Shown: positions 40,656-48,915 of the stretch, in pieces
Position numbering within the stretch: the stretch's first letter is position 1
How the letters are laid out: each line of letters opens with the position of its first letter
Origin: Actinomycetota bacterium
Lineage (GTDB): Bacteria; Actinomycetota; Geothermincolia; Geothermincolales; RBG-13-55-18
Length of the DNA: 53,811 nt
Assembly (NCBI GenBank): GCA_016931915.1
Contig: JAFGDU010000154.1
Location: 1-53,811, forward strand
Direction of reading: 5' to 3'
Notes under the pieces: generated by a model
What the model saw: the letters and a program-made list of their open reading frames with translations, nothing else
Database searches by the model: none
What the model was told of the DNA's origin: nothing
Translations under genes and position numbers: made by a program

Positions 40656-41510
40656 TCAATGCGCAAGTACCTCCACTACATCGCCGATAGCCCTGCGTGC
40701 CACGCGAGCGTTGGCTCCCCCGGAGAGTACGTAGCATACCCGTTGTGGAAAGAGCTCCTTCACCTTGCGCGCGAAAACGGCATATACTTCATCGCTGAGC
40801 TCGAAGGCGCCGTAGTCGTCGCTGTGGCTGTCATGTCCGAAGATGATGAAAAGCAGTCCGTGCTCGAAATCCCGCACTGCCTGCAAGGCCTCGTCCACCC
40901 CCGCCAGGAAACGGTCGTCATCGGCATCATGGGGAAGGATTATATCCAGGTTGTTCGGCCCCTCCTCCCTGCTCATGCCGTATCCGGAGTGGAAGTTGAC
41001 ATGAAGTATGTCCGGATCCGGGCCGATGATGTCCCGGGTGCCGTCGCCGAAGTGAGGATCGATGTCCACGATCGCAAAGCGTTTGATATTGATCACGTCC
41101 CGCAGGTACGCGATGGCGATGGCGACATCGTTCAGATAACAGAATCCCCAGAAACCGTCGTGGCTGGCATGATGGCCCGCAGCTCCCACGAAACAGAAGG
41201 AGTTCGCGGCACCGCCCGCCGCAGCTTCGACCGCTCCCTGCAGCACCGACCCCGCGGACAGCAGCGCTACATCGTAATATCCGCTGTTGATGACGGACTG
41301 GATATGGGAAGGGCTATGCAGGCGTTCCACCAGACTGGCATCGGCCGGCTCGGCCTCCAGCACCTCCACCGTATCCAGATCGAGCAGCCCCCGCGCCTTC
41401 AGCTCCTCGAAGGCCGGCGCAACGCGGTCCCGCAAGGCCGGATAGCCGTGCAGTGAGAAATCGGGGTGGTAGATCAGGGCGAGTGCGAAGCGCTTCTTGT
41501 CCCCCTCCAT
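40656..41510 (-). CDS. Histone-deacetylase-superfamily amidohydrolase
   Basis: A 284-residue Zn-dependent deacetylase of the HDAC/acetoin-utilisation/acetylpolyamine amidohydrolase group. The active-site His pair is His113-His114 in GAAGHHASHDGFWGFCYLND. Zn ligands are Asp151 and His153 in VDIDPHFGDG and the Asp of FGHDSHSDD. Natural substrates in bacteria include acetyl-lysine, acetylpolyamines and other small amides; none can be chosen here. I place the start at ATG 41510; a TTG at 41525 is in frame. First gene of a two-gene unit with the secreted deacetylase. Confidence 0.88.
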   Translation of the reverse strand: MEGDKKRFALALIYHPDFSLHGYPALRDRVAPAFEELKARGLLDLDTVEVLEAEPADASLVERLHSPSHIQSVINSGYYDVALLSAGSVLQGAVEAAAGGAANSFCFVGAAGHHASHDGFWGFCYLNDVAIAIAYLRDVINIKRFAIVDIDPHFGDGTRDIIGPDPDILHVNFHSGYGMSREEGPNNLDIILPHDADDDRFLAGVDEALQAVRDFEHGLLFIIFGHDSHSDDYGAFELSDEVYAVFARKVKELFPQRVCYVLSGGANARVARRAIGDVVEVLAH

Positions 41511-41712
41511 CTCATCCGCCCCCAACTCTATTCATTCCAGCCTCCTCCTTTATCCATTCACCGTTATCGACCACCGCCGCCGGGTCCTGCAGCGGGAACC
41601 CCTTGCATGCATTCACTTCTCTCCTCATGTACACCCCCCCTCGGCATCCCCCCACACGCTACAAGACAATCATAGCGCAAGAGAGCGCGCTGTCTGCATG
41701 ACAATTTACGCA

Positions 41713-41721
41713 TGATATAAT
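41713..41721 (+). promoter_or_regulatory. Extended -10 promoter of GYD gene 1
   Basis: TGATATAAT combines a TG extension with a perfect TATAAT, 36 bp before the start codon. No clear -35 is seen, as is usual for extended -10 promoters. Confidence 0.5.
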
Positions 41722-41757
41722 CACTTCTATCCATAATAGCGAAAGGGAGGTATAGAT

Positions 41758-42042
41758 ATGCCCATTTACGTCATGCTTACCAAGCTCACGGAACAGGGAG
41801 CCAATACCATCAACCGCGATGCCGGACGCATCAAGGAAGTGAACAAGGATGTGGAGGACCTGGGTGCCAGTATCCTCGCGCAGTACGCATTGCTGGGAGA
41901 GGAGGATTTTCTCAACATCCTGGAAGCGCCGGACAATGAGACCATAATGCGCATATCGCTGAAGCTGGCTTCGCGCGGTACCCTGCGGATTAAAACCGTT
42001 GCCGCCATGCCCGTAGACGACTTCATCCGCAACATGAAATAA
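41758..42042 (+). CDS. GYD-domain protein 1
   Basis: A 94-residue single-domain protein of the GYD family (ferredoxin-like alpha/beta fold related to Lrp ligand domains): YVMLTKLTEQGANTI, RIKEVNKDVEDLGASILAQYALLGEEDFLNILEAPDNETI. The central GxYD/GEED turn gives the family its name. Functions of the family are unknown. Such dimeric or oligomeric domains often bind small ligands. GGGAGG precedes the ATG. A paralog of the same length follows 250 bp later. Confidence 0.88.
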   Translation: MPIYVMLTKLTEQGANTINRDAGRIKEVNKDVEDLGASILAQYALLGEEDFLNILEAPDNETIMRISLKLASRGTLRIKTVAAMPVDDFIRNMK

Positions 42043-42109
42043 CGCTCGTCTGAGCAACCCCGCTCGAAAGCCTGCATCGCGAAAGCGACAGCGCCGTCTG
42101 CGACGCTGC

Positions 42110-42183
42110 GGTGCCAGGTCTTTAGCGTGAAATCTGGGTTTCACATTGCGCCGTGGTTTCGCTCACGCTAATGACCTGGCACC
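42110..42183. repeat. Long hairpin between the two GYD genes
   Basis: Two 21-nt arms (42110-42130 and 42163-42183, beginning GGTGCCAGGTC and ending GACCTGGCACC) are complementary at 20 of 21 positions around a 32-nt loop. The ends CAGGTCTTTA and GACCTG resemble the outer arms of leader elements R1-R4, but the interior differs. It could be a terminator/attenuator or a palindromic repeat. Confidence 0.65.
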
Positions 42184-42289
42184 TGTACGCTTCGGAAGTA
42201 ACCCTGTTTACAGCCTCCTCTTGCTGGGTAGAAAGATACTATCCGTTGGTCCGGAAATCCCGGGTATACAAGAGGAAGGAGGAGTGCGG

Positions 42290-42574
42290 ATGGCTACCTA
42301 TATTCTCATAAGCCATCTTACCGACGAGGGTTGCGCCACGCTTACCAAGAATCCCGACCGCATCAAGGAAGTGAACAAGGACGTCGAGGCCATGGGCGGC
42401 AAGGTGCTGTCCCAGTACGTGATCATGGGGCAGTACGACTTCATCAACATCGTCGAGGCTCCCAATAACGAGACCATCGCCAAGATATCCGTTCAGCTGT
42501 CATCGCGTGGAACCGTGCGCATCATGACCCTGCCGGCTATCGACGTGGATACCTTCATCGAGAGCCTCAAGTAA
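42290..42574 (+). CDS. GYD-domain protein 2
   Basis: A 94-residue paralog of GYD protein 1, clearly from tandem duplication: both share RIKEVNKDVE, an L.QY...G..DF.NI.EAP.NETI stretch, and SRGT.RI.T. Here the turn is the canonical GQYD. The ATG at 42290 has AGGAGG upstream; a longer in-frame frame starting at 42146 runs through the hairpin and is not credible. Confidence 0.88.
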   Translation: MATYILISHLTDEGCATLTKNPDRIKEVNKDVEAMGGKVLSQYVIMGQYDFINIVEAPNNETIAKISVQLSSRGTVRIMTLPAIDVDTFIESLK

Positions 42575-42703
42575 GCAGCCAGTCAAAAGCCCGATCCAGG
42601 CTCGAACGACCGCGGTAGTTCGGGCCTGACCTGCTTGAGAACTCCGGGCATACAGGGGATGCAGCCGTAAACGAGTAGAGGTACCACAGCCTCCGGCCGC
42701 CGA

Positions 42704-43168
42704 TTACCTGGGCACCGGGCATGCCTCGAGGGGACATCTCCTGCAGGCCAGACCGTACATTGCCGACAGGAAAAGGGCCCACGTGGCGAGGTATGCGGCA
42801 AAGAGACGCTTGGAGCCGCGCCATATCTCCGGCACGGGGTAGATGAAGATGACCGGCAGAAGCACCAGGTCCCAGTAGAACCCCTGCCTGGCCAGGGGTT
42901 TATCGCTGCGCGGCCACATCAAGGCGGTTATCTTGCCGAAGAGGGTGGAGCAATACTCCCCGTAATAGGGGCAGCGTGCGCAGATGTCGCGGCGCGCCAG
43001 GGTGGTAAGTGCCGTCCAAAAAAGACCGTAAAGTGGAAGTTTGCGGCGTCTTTCCCGCAGCAAGGCCCGGAACGCGATCGCACCCGCCGGCAGCGCCGAC
43101 CCCGTGGTGATAAAGGCTACGTAATCCGGCCAGGGATTGGGGGGCGCCGTCTCTGCCTGGTATTCCAC
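42704..43168 (-). CDS. Small membrane protein with two cysteine clusters
   Basis: A 154-residue protein with about three hydrophobic segments (around 16-36, 98-114 and 120-142). Two Cys clusters flank the membrane part: C63-x2-C66-x6-C73 (CARCPYYGEYC) and C142-x2-C145-x4-C150 (CRRCPLEAC) near the C-terminus. They could bind a metal or form disulfides. No family is recognised. The start is GTG 43168 with GAGG nine bases upstream. It lies 37 nt after the glycosyltransferase gene, probably co-transcribed. Confidence 0.6.
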   Translation of the reverse strand: MEYQAETAPPNPWPDYVAFITTGSALPAGAIAFRALLRERRRKLPLYGLFWTALTTLARRDICARCPYYGEYCSTLFGKITALMWPRSDKPLARQGFYWDLVLLPVIFIYPVPEIWRGSKRLFAAYLATWALFLSAMYGLACRRCPLEACPVPR

Positions 43169-43205
43169 GGATATGTACCTCAGCTCTTCCTGCTCGGCGA
43201 GCCGG

Positions 43206-43892
43206 TCAATCCACGAAGCGGTATTTTATCAGGGTCCACAACGCGGGGATGCCGTCGCGCCAGGTTATCTTCTTCCCCTCCTCCATCTCCCTGCCGGCAT
43301 AGGATATCGGTACCTCGAAGATCCTGATCCTCTTCTTGAGGATTTTGGCGGTCATCTCCGGCTCGATATCGAAATGGTCCGACTTCAGTTCAATACCCTC
43401 CAGCGCCTCGCGCGTGAAGAGCTTGTAGCAGGTCTCCATGTCCGAGAGGGTGGTGTTGTAGAGGATGTTGGTCATCAGCGCCAGGAAACGGTTACCCACG
43501 AAATGCCAGAAGAGCATGTTCTTGCGCGGTCCCGTGAAGCGGGAACCGTAGACCACCTGAGCCTTTCCCTTCAGCACCGGATCGATCAGCTTGGGGTAGT
43601 CCTCCGGATCGTATTCCAGGTCGGCGTCCTGGATGATGATGAGATCACCGCTTGCTGCCGCGAACCCGGTGCGCACGGCCGCGCCCTTGCCGCGGTTCTC
43701 GGGGTGCAGGATGACCCGCGTGCCTGAGTCCTCCTCCATGGCCAGGATGTCGCGGGTTCCGTCGGACGACCCATCGTCGACGATTACGATCTCCCTCTCC
43801 AGATCGCCCAGGTCCACCTGGCGCACGCGGCGCAGGATCTCCTTGATGGTATTGCGCTCGTTGAAAACCGGCATTACGATCGACAACTTCAT
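43206..43892 (-). CDS. Family 2 glycosyltransferase (dolichol/polyprenyl-phosphate mannosyltransferase-like)
   Basis: A 228-residue GT-A enzyme transferring a sugar from a nucleotide donor, probably to a polyprenyl phosphate. IVMPVFNERNTIKEIL, IVDDGSSDGTRDIL and the metal-binding IQDADLEYDPEDY are present, as is the acceptor-region GSRF and NILYNTTLSDMETCYK, characteristic of DPM1-like enzymes. There are no C-terminal membrane helices. It belongs with the nucleotide-sugar genes that follow on the same strand. Confidence 0.93.
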   Translation of the reverse strand: MKLSIVMPVFNERNTIKEILRRVRQVDLGDLEREIVIVDDGSSDGTRDILAMEEDSGTRVILHPENRGKGAAVRTGFAAASGDLIIIQDADLEYDPEDYPKLIDPVLKGKAQVVYGSRFTGPRKNMLFWHFVGNRFLALMTNILYNTTLSDMETCYKLFTREALEGIELKSDHFDIEPEMTAKILKKRIRIFEVPISYAGREMEEGKKITWRDGIPALWTLIKYRFVD

Positions 43893-44023
43893 GTTCCAAG
43901 GCCTCCACTCATTAAATCCACCTTGATCCCCGATTCTCCCTTCATCTTAAGTGCTGATGACTCACATATTCTACCCCGACCGCATGACTCCCTCTCAGCC
44001 CTGGCCCCTCCATGCCTGAGAGG

Positions 44024-45022
44024 TCAGATATCCCCATATTTCTCGGCGTAATAGCGGCGGAATTCACCGCTCTTTATCGGCTCCCACCAGGCCGCATGGT
44101 CGCGATACCACTGCACGGTTCTCTGCAGCCCGCTCTCGAAATCCATGCGCGGACTCCATCCCAGAGCCTTGATCTTGGAGGTTTCCACGGAATATCTGAG
44201 GTCATGTCCGAGACGGTCGGGTACGTTCTGGATGGATTCCTCGCCCTTGCCCATGATCTCCAGGATGGCACGGGTCAGCTCCAGGTTGGTCTTTTCCTGG
44301 CCGGCGCCGACATTATAGGCTTCTCCGCTCTGCCCGGAGCGGAGCACCAGGTCCAGGCCCCTGCAGTTGTCCCTCACGTAGAGCCAGTCCCTGATGTTAC
44401 GGCCCTCTCCATAGAGAGGAACCCTACGGCCTTCCAGGAGATTGGTGACGAAAAGCGGTATCACCTTCTCGGGATACTGGTAAGGCCCGTAATTGTTGGA
44501 GCTTCGCGCGATAACGGCGTCTATGCCGTAAGTGCGCACGTAGGAGCGCACGAGCAGGTCGGCACCGGCCTTGGAGGCCGCGTAGGGGCTGTTTGGCTGC
44601 AGCGGGCTCTCCTCGCTGAACGAACCCTCGGAGATGCTGCCGTATACCTCGTCCGTGCTTATCTGCATGAAACGGACGCCCATCTCGCGTACCTGTTCCA
44701 GCAGTCGATAGGTGCCCAGAACGTCTGTCTTCACGAAGTCCTCGGGAGAGGTAATGGATCGGTCCACGTGTGTCTCGGCGGCGAAATTTATCACCATGTC
44801 CGGATTCCATGCGAAAGCCTTGCCGACGTCATCGGCATCGCAGATGTCTCCCTGCTGGAAGGAATAGCGCGGGTCTCCCTCGACGTCCCTGAGGTTCTCG
44901 GGGTTGCCGGCGTAGGTGAGCTTGTCCAGGTTCAGCACCTCGTCCTCGGAGTGTTCCTCGAGGACGAGGCGGATGAAGTTGCTGCCGATGAAGCCGCAAC
45001 CTCCGGTTACAAGCAATCGCAT
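44024..45022 (-). CDS. rmlB: dTDP-glucose 4,6-dehydratase
   Basis: Extended SDR of 332 residues making dTDP-4-keto-6-deoxyglucose. TGGCGFIGSNF (NAD loop), NFAAETHVDRSI, the catalytic STDEVYG with Thr-Asp-Glu, YAASKAGAD (Tyr/Lys), RSSNNYGPYQYPEK and RDWLYVRDNCRG are all diagnostic of RmlB. I start it at ATG 45022 (MRLLVTGGCGFIG), with GCGAGGA upstream; the longer frame from 45070 has no typical leader. Third gene of the rmlA - rmlC-like - rmlB set. Confidence 0.96.
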   Translation of the reverse strand: MRLLVTGGCGFIGSNFIRLVLEEHSEDEVLNLDKLTYAGNPENLRDVEGDPRYSFQQGDICDADDVGKAFAWNPDMVINFAAETHVDRSITSPEDFVKTDVLGTYRLLEQVREMGVRFMQISTDEVYGSISEGSFSEESPLQPNSPYAASKAGADLLVRSYVRTYGIDAVIARSSNNYGPYQYPEKVIPLFVTNLLEGRRVPLYGEGRNIRDWLYVRDNCRGLDLVLRSGQSGEAYNVGAGQEKTNLELTRAILEIMGKGEESIQNVPDRLGHDLRYSVETSKIKALGWSPRMDFESGLQRTVQWYRDHAAWWEPIKSGEFRRYYAEKYGDI

Positions 45023-45095
45023 AGCGCGTTCCTCGCTTCCCTGCAATGGTTTGATCGACACCGCTTCCACGGGCCACCGGTAATCATACCGGGGC

Positions 45096-45536
45096 TCACT
45101 GCATAACGATCTCCCAGTCGTACGGCACGTCGGCCTCCTCGAGGGTGAAGAACTGCGGTGCGGATTCCTCCCCCTCCAGGGCCTGGAAGATCAGGGCGTT
45201 GCGGCCGCCCACCGCCTTCCATCCCCTTAGCACGCCGGGCGGTACGATCACCTCGCGGAAACGGTATTCCCCGAGGAAGATCTCCATGACCTCGCCGCTC
45301 GTGGCCGAACCGTCGCGGCGGTCGCAGAGGACGAGTTTGATCGTGCCCTCCAGGCAGGTGATCCTCTCCCTCGCCCGCTCGCGGCTGAACCATGCCTCCA
45401 CGATACCGGGAAAGACGGTGCGGAACGACGACCGGAACAAGCTGCCGGGGAGGCCCTCCCCGTTCCACAATGCAACGCTTTGACCGGTAGCGTCCAGGCT
45501 CGAATCGAGTTCTCGGACGGAAACCCCATCGATCAA
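45096..45536 (-). CDS. RmlC-like cupin lacking the catalytic histidine
   Basis: A 146-residue cupin of the dTDP-4-dehydrorhamnose 3,5-epimerase family. EGTIKLVLCDRRDGSATSGE, FLGEYRFREVIVPPGVLRGW and the final VPYDWEIVM follow the family pattern. However, the segment equivalent to the catalytic KAWH.H/RGLH motif reads VEAWFSRER, without His, and the PPG.aHGF histidine is Arg. It is also shorter than true RmlC (~180). It may be an isomerase of altered chemistry or a non-catalytic binding protein. The start is TTG 45536, with AGGGGGT upstream, ten bases after the rmlA stop. Confidence 0.8.
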   Translation of the reverse strand: MIDGVSVRELDSSLDATGQSVALWNGEGLPGSLFRSSFRTVFPGIVEAWFSRERARERITCLEGTIKLVLCDRRDGSATSGEVMEIFLGEYRFREVIVPPGVLRGWKAVGGRNALIFQALEGEESAPQFFTLEEADVPYDWEIVMQ

Positions 45537-45546
45537 TTTTACCCCC

Positions 45547-46617
45547 TCAGATCAACCCGACTCTGGAGTTGTCCCCCAGCACGAAACGGAAGGTCTTGGG
45601 GCGCGTTTGGGCCCTCGTGATCTCCACGTTCTTTCCTATCAGGCTATCCTCGATGCGGCCCGGGATATTCACGATGGAGCTGTTCTCCATGACGATGGAG
45701 TGCTCCAGTTCGCTGCCCTCTACGGTGACCCCGTAGTAGATGGAGGTGAAGGGGCCGATGTATGAATCGACGATCCTGGAGTCCCTGCCGACGATCGCCG
45801 GGCCGCGCAGGTTGCTGCGCACCACCTCGGCGCCTTCCTCGACGACCACCCTTCCGTCCACCCGCGATGCTGCGTCGATGCTGCCTTCGCACCTCGGCTC
45901 GATGCCCTCGAGCACCATGCGGTTGGCCTCGAGCAGGTCCTCGAGATGTCCGGTGTCCTTCCACCAGCCCTCGATGATATGCGCCTCCACGCGCCGGCCG
46001 CCGTCTATGAGGTGCTGGATGGCATCGGTTATCTCCAGCTCGTTGCGCCAGGAGGGTTTTATGGCCTGCGAGGCATCGAGTATCGAGGGTCGGAACATGT
46101 AAGCACCCACCAGCGCCAGATCGCTGGGCGGATCCTTGGGCTTCTCCACCAGCTCCACGATGCGGGTGCCGTCGAGTTTCGCCACCCCGAAGCGCTGAGG
46201 CTCCGTCACGTGCGCCAGCAGGATGAGCGCGTCTACGTCCTTGCGCCTGAACTCGTCCACGAAAGCGGCTATGCCCTCTTTGATCAGGTTGTCCCCCAGG
46301 TACATCACGAAGGGTGTGTCGGCGAGGAAATCAGCCGCGGTGAGCACGGCGTGGGCCAGTCCCAGGGGGGCCTCCTGCCGGATATAGGTGACCTCAACAC
46401 CCCATGCGGACCCGTCCCCCACCGCCTCGCGTATCTCGTCTTCGGTGTCACCTACGATGATGCCTATATCGTTGATACCGGCCTCACGCAGGGACTCCAG
46501 GCCGTAGAAGAGGATGGGCTTATTCGCCACCGGCACCAGCTGTTTGGCGCTGGTGTGGGTGATGGGACGCAGGCGCGTGCCCTCGCCTCCCGACAGGATC
46601 AATCCTTTGAGCTCCAT
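45547..46617 (-). CDS. rmlA: Glucose-1-phosphate thymidylyltransferase, long form
   Basis: Makes dTDP-glucose. The N-terminal nucleotidyltransferase domain has LILSGGEGTRLRPITHT..KQLVPVANKPI, YIRQEAPLGLAHAV, YLGDNLI (metal Asp), VEKPKDPPSDLALVGAYMF and WWKDTGHLEDLLEANR. A C-terminal left-handed beta-helix (about 260-350, repeated hexapeptides such as VVRSNLRGPAIVGRDSRIVDS) identifies the long RmlA variant common in Actinobacteria and Archaea. I start it at ATG 46617, although no strong ribosome site is visible. It heads the nucleotide-sugar operon. Confidence 0.95.
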   Translation of the reverse strand: MELKGLILSGGEGTRLRPITHTSAKQLVPVANKPILFYGLESLREAGINDIGIIVGDTEDEIREAVGDGSAWGVEVTYIRQEAPLGLAHAVLTAADFLADTPFVMYLGDNLIKEGIAAFVDEFRRKDVDALILLAHVTEPQRFGVAKLDGTRIVELVEKPKDPPSDLALVGAYMFRPSILDASQAIKPSWRNELEITDAIQHLIDGGRRVEAHIIEGWWKDTGHLEDLLEANRMVLEGIEPRCEGSIDAASRVDGRVVVEEGAEVVRSNLRGPAIVGRDSRIVDSYIGPFTSIYYGVTVEGSELEHSIVMENSSIVNIPGRIEDSLIGKNVEITRAQTRPKTFRFVLGDNSRVGLI

Positions 46618-46835
46618 AGCTGAAGATTCTATCATACCCACCTGAGGCGCTGAAACGGGGTGAAGACCGGCTGCAGTTGCTTTTTGTCATCCAACCCGCC
46701 TTCGGCTACGCTTATGGTAAAGTCACGGCAAGCGGTAATCCGAAACCGAATTGAAGGACAAGACGTCAATTAAGATGAAGTTTAAGACGAGTCCGGTTGA
46801 ATGAGTTGTTCGGTATATGAGCAAGTCTGGAGCTG

Positions 46836-47942
46836 ATGCCTATGAACAAGAACGTGAAGGCAGTGTTGTCCATCGTGGCCATAGTTTTGTTCCTGGGTTC
46901 GACCATCGGTCTTATCCTGGTCCTCACGGCCGGCTCGGGAGAAAGCGGAGAGGTCAAACTGGACGTGCAACTGCATACGCGCGAGGAGATCGTCACCGCC
47001 GCCTATAAAGCTTACGGGGACGACCAGCAGAACCTGTGGGCTGCCAAGACCATCATCACGAACACGGGAGATACCCCGGTGAACGATTTCCGCATCGATT
47101 ACAAGATAGAGGGGTACTGCGACTGGACATCGGCGGAGGTCTATCCCTCCATCCTGCCGGGTCAAACGGTGCGCGACTACTGCTGGCCCAACCTGGACGA
47201 CGCCAAGATGAAAGAGGTCACCTCGAAGACACCGGTCGAGCTGACCGTCCGGTACTCCTACGAGGGCCTCGGCCAGCCTATTCAGGACATGGAGAAGATA
47301 TACCTACTGGGCAGAAACGATTTCGTCTTCACCGACCTCAGCGATGAGGACATCCTCACCTTCACCGACGCCTTCGACAACTACCCCATGGTCGCCGCCT
47401 TCGTCACCCCCAACGAGGAGATGGTGAAGAGCGTGGCCAACAACATGGCTGGAGGCCTGGAGACGGGGATGAACGACGACGACGTCTACACCGCCTTTAT
47501 TCGCTGCTTCGACGGCATGCGCGCGTTGGGGGTCAAATACATCCAGGAGCCCTCGAGTTACTGGTCGGACCGGGCCGCACAGTACGTGCAGTATCCCGCC
47601 GAGACGCTTTCGCGCGCCTCAGGCACCTGCCTGGACCTGGCCATCTGCATGGCGGCGCTGATGGAAGCGGTAGGTATCAGGTCCTATGTGGCCCTCATAC
47701 CCGGCCACGCCATACCCATCATAGAGCTGCCCAACAGCGGCGAGATGTACGCCATTGAGTCGACCTTCATCGATCAGGAATACGCCCTATCTCATTTCCC
47801 CGGCGAGACCAGCCCGGAGGTGACCGCTGAGGAATGCATCAACATTGCGGCCGACGAGATAAATATGGCCATGGAAGAGGGCTCATACATCCTCATCGAC
47901 ATCGAGCAAAGCTGGGAGCAGGGGGTGATGCCGATATGGTAG
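46836..47942 (+). CDS. Membrane-anchored transglutaminase-like protein
   Basis: A 368-residue protein with an N-terminal membrane anchor (about 8-33), an outward beta-rich domain (about 45-155, resembling an immunoglobulin-like or FxLYD fold: WAAKTIITNTGDTPVNDFRI) and a transglutaminase-core domain. The probable nucleophile is Cys265 in ASGTCLDLAICMAALMEAVG, with His291 in IPGHAIPI. It may act as a cell-surface cysteine peptidase or cross-linker, or be structural. ATG 46836 or 46842 is the start (GGAG upstream). The next gene begins inside its last codons. Confidence 0.82.
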   Translation: MPMNKNVKAVLSIVAIVLFLGSTIGLILVLTAGSGESGEVKLDVQLHTREEIVTAAYKAYGDDQQNLWAAKTIITNTGDTPVNDFRIDYKIEGYCDWTSAEVYPSILPGQTVRDYCWPNLDDAKMKEVTSKTPVELTVRYSYEGLGQPIQDMEKIYLLGRNDFVFTDLSDEDILTFTDAFDNYPMVAAFVTPNEEMVKSVANNMAGGLETGMNDDDVYTAFIRCFDGMRALGVKYIQEPSSYWSDRAAQYVQYPAETLSRASGTCLDLAICMAALMEAVGIRSYVALIPGHAIPIIELPNSGEMYAIESTFIDQEYALSHFPGETSPEVTAEECINIAADEINMAMEEGSYILIDIEQSWEQGVMPIW

Positions 47943-48844
47943 CAAAGCTGTTCCGTCTGAGGGTGCTCCTACCGGTTATCCTGCTGGCGCTGCTGCTGTC
48001 TTTCTCCCTGCAAATCGCCGTGGCCCAGGAGTTGGGTGAGGAGGGCGAATTCGCCCTGCAGGAAGAATACCGCATGGAGATAAACGAGGTGGGAGATGCC
48101 CATATAACGGATACCATAACCTATGATCCCCTGTGGTTCGATGAATACGGTTATCTTTTCGAGGAGAATGAAAATCTGCTCTCGCGACGTTACCGCGCCG
48201 ACAGCAACGTCGGAGAGGTAGAGAACTTTGAGGCGGATATCGACAGCGGAGACGCAACTATAACCATCTCCTTCGATACGCCGGGTTTGGCCTACAACCT
48301 GGCCGATGGATGGACGATCTTCGGCTACGGCAACTACGAGGTGCTGGATGAAGGGGACGACGAGGTGATCCTGCAAGCCGCTTGGACCATCACCAACGAG
48401 TTCAGCCTCTTCGAGCCCATGAGCCTGGCGGAGGAGGTGGTGATCGTCCTTCCCCCGGGCGCCCGCAACGCCGTCTTCGACGAGACTACAGGAGCCATCG
48501 AGTACGACCTCGCATACGCTGAGCAGGAGGCGGGTTTTCTGGAGGACAACAAGACCCTGCTGATCATTATCTTCGCCCTGGTCATGGCCGTCTCGCTGAT
48601 ACTCCTGCTCTACGCCTTCACGCGGCCTACCAAGGCCCCGGCTGTGATTGGGGCCGCCGGGGCACCGGCACCAGTCCAGGCACCACCCCCGGCGACCGCA
48701 CCGACAACTGCGCCCACACAGACGGCCGAGCCCGCAGGAGCACCCACGCAGGCGGACGGGCCGAGATTCTGTAAGAAATGCGGGCACCCACGTGGGACGC
48801 CCGACGAGCGTTTCTGCCGCAAATGCGGCGCTGCGCTGGAGTAA
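47936..48844 (+). CDS. Exported-domain membrane protein with cytoplasmic zinc-ribbon tail
   Basis: A 302-residue protein: signal peptide (about 1-30), acidic outward domain (31-200), one transmembrane helix (about 204-225, LLIIIFALVMAVSLILLLYAF), a Pro/Ala/Thr-rich linker (230-272) and a C-terminal zinc ribbon (CKKCG..FCRKCG). The start at ATG 47936 overlaps the preceding stop (ATGGTAG), showing coupling with the transglutaminase-like protein; GGGGGTG lies upstream. The outside-sensor, inside-zinc-ribbon layout suggests signal transfer or an assembly partner of the transglutaminase-like protein. No family name is recognised. Confidence 0.8.
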   Translation: MVAKLFRLRVLLPVILLALLLSFSLQIAVAQELGEEGEFALQEEYRMEINEVGDAHITDTITYDPLWFDEYGYLFEENENLLSRRYRADSNVGEVENFEADIDSGDATITISFDTPGLAYNLADGWTIFGYGNYEVLDEGDDEVILQAAWTITNEFSLFEPMSLAEEVVIVLPPGARNAVFDETTGAIEYDLAYAEQEAGFLEDNKTLLIIIFALVMAVSLILLLYAFTRPTKAPAVIGAAGAPAPVQAPPPATAPTTAPTQTAEPAGAPTQADGPRFCKKCGHPRGTPDERFCRKCGAALE

Positions 48845-48864
48845 TCCTGGTTTCAGAAAACTGC

Positions 48865-48896
48865 AACGGGCGCGGGAAACCGCGCCCGTTCTCTTT
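48865..48896 (+). terminator. Rho-independent terminator with GNRA loop
   Basis: An 11-bp stem AACGGGCGCGG/CCGCGCCCGTT (48865-48875, 48880-48890) closed by a GAAA tetraloop and followed by CTCTTT. It ends the transglutaminase-like operon 20 bp after the stop, facing the convergent RNase D gene. Confidence 0.88.
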
Positions 48897-48915
48897 CCCC
48901 GCCAACCCTGGGTAC

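Noticed and set aside
46842-46842. Alternative ATG for the transglutaminase-like gene
   Set aside because: Not excluded; it differs by two residues and has slightly better ribosome-site spacing, but the evidence does not decide.
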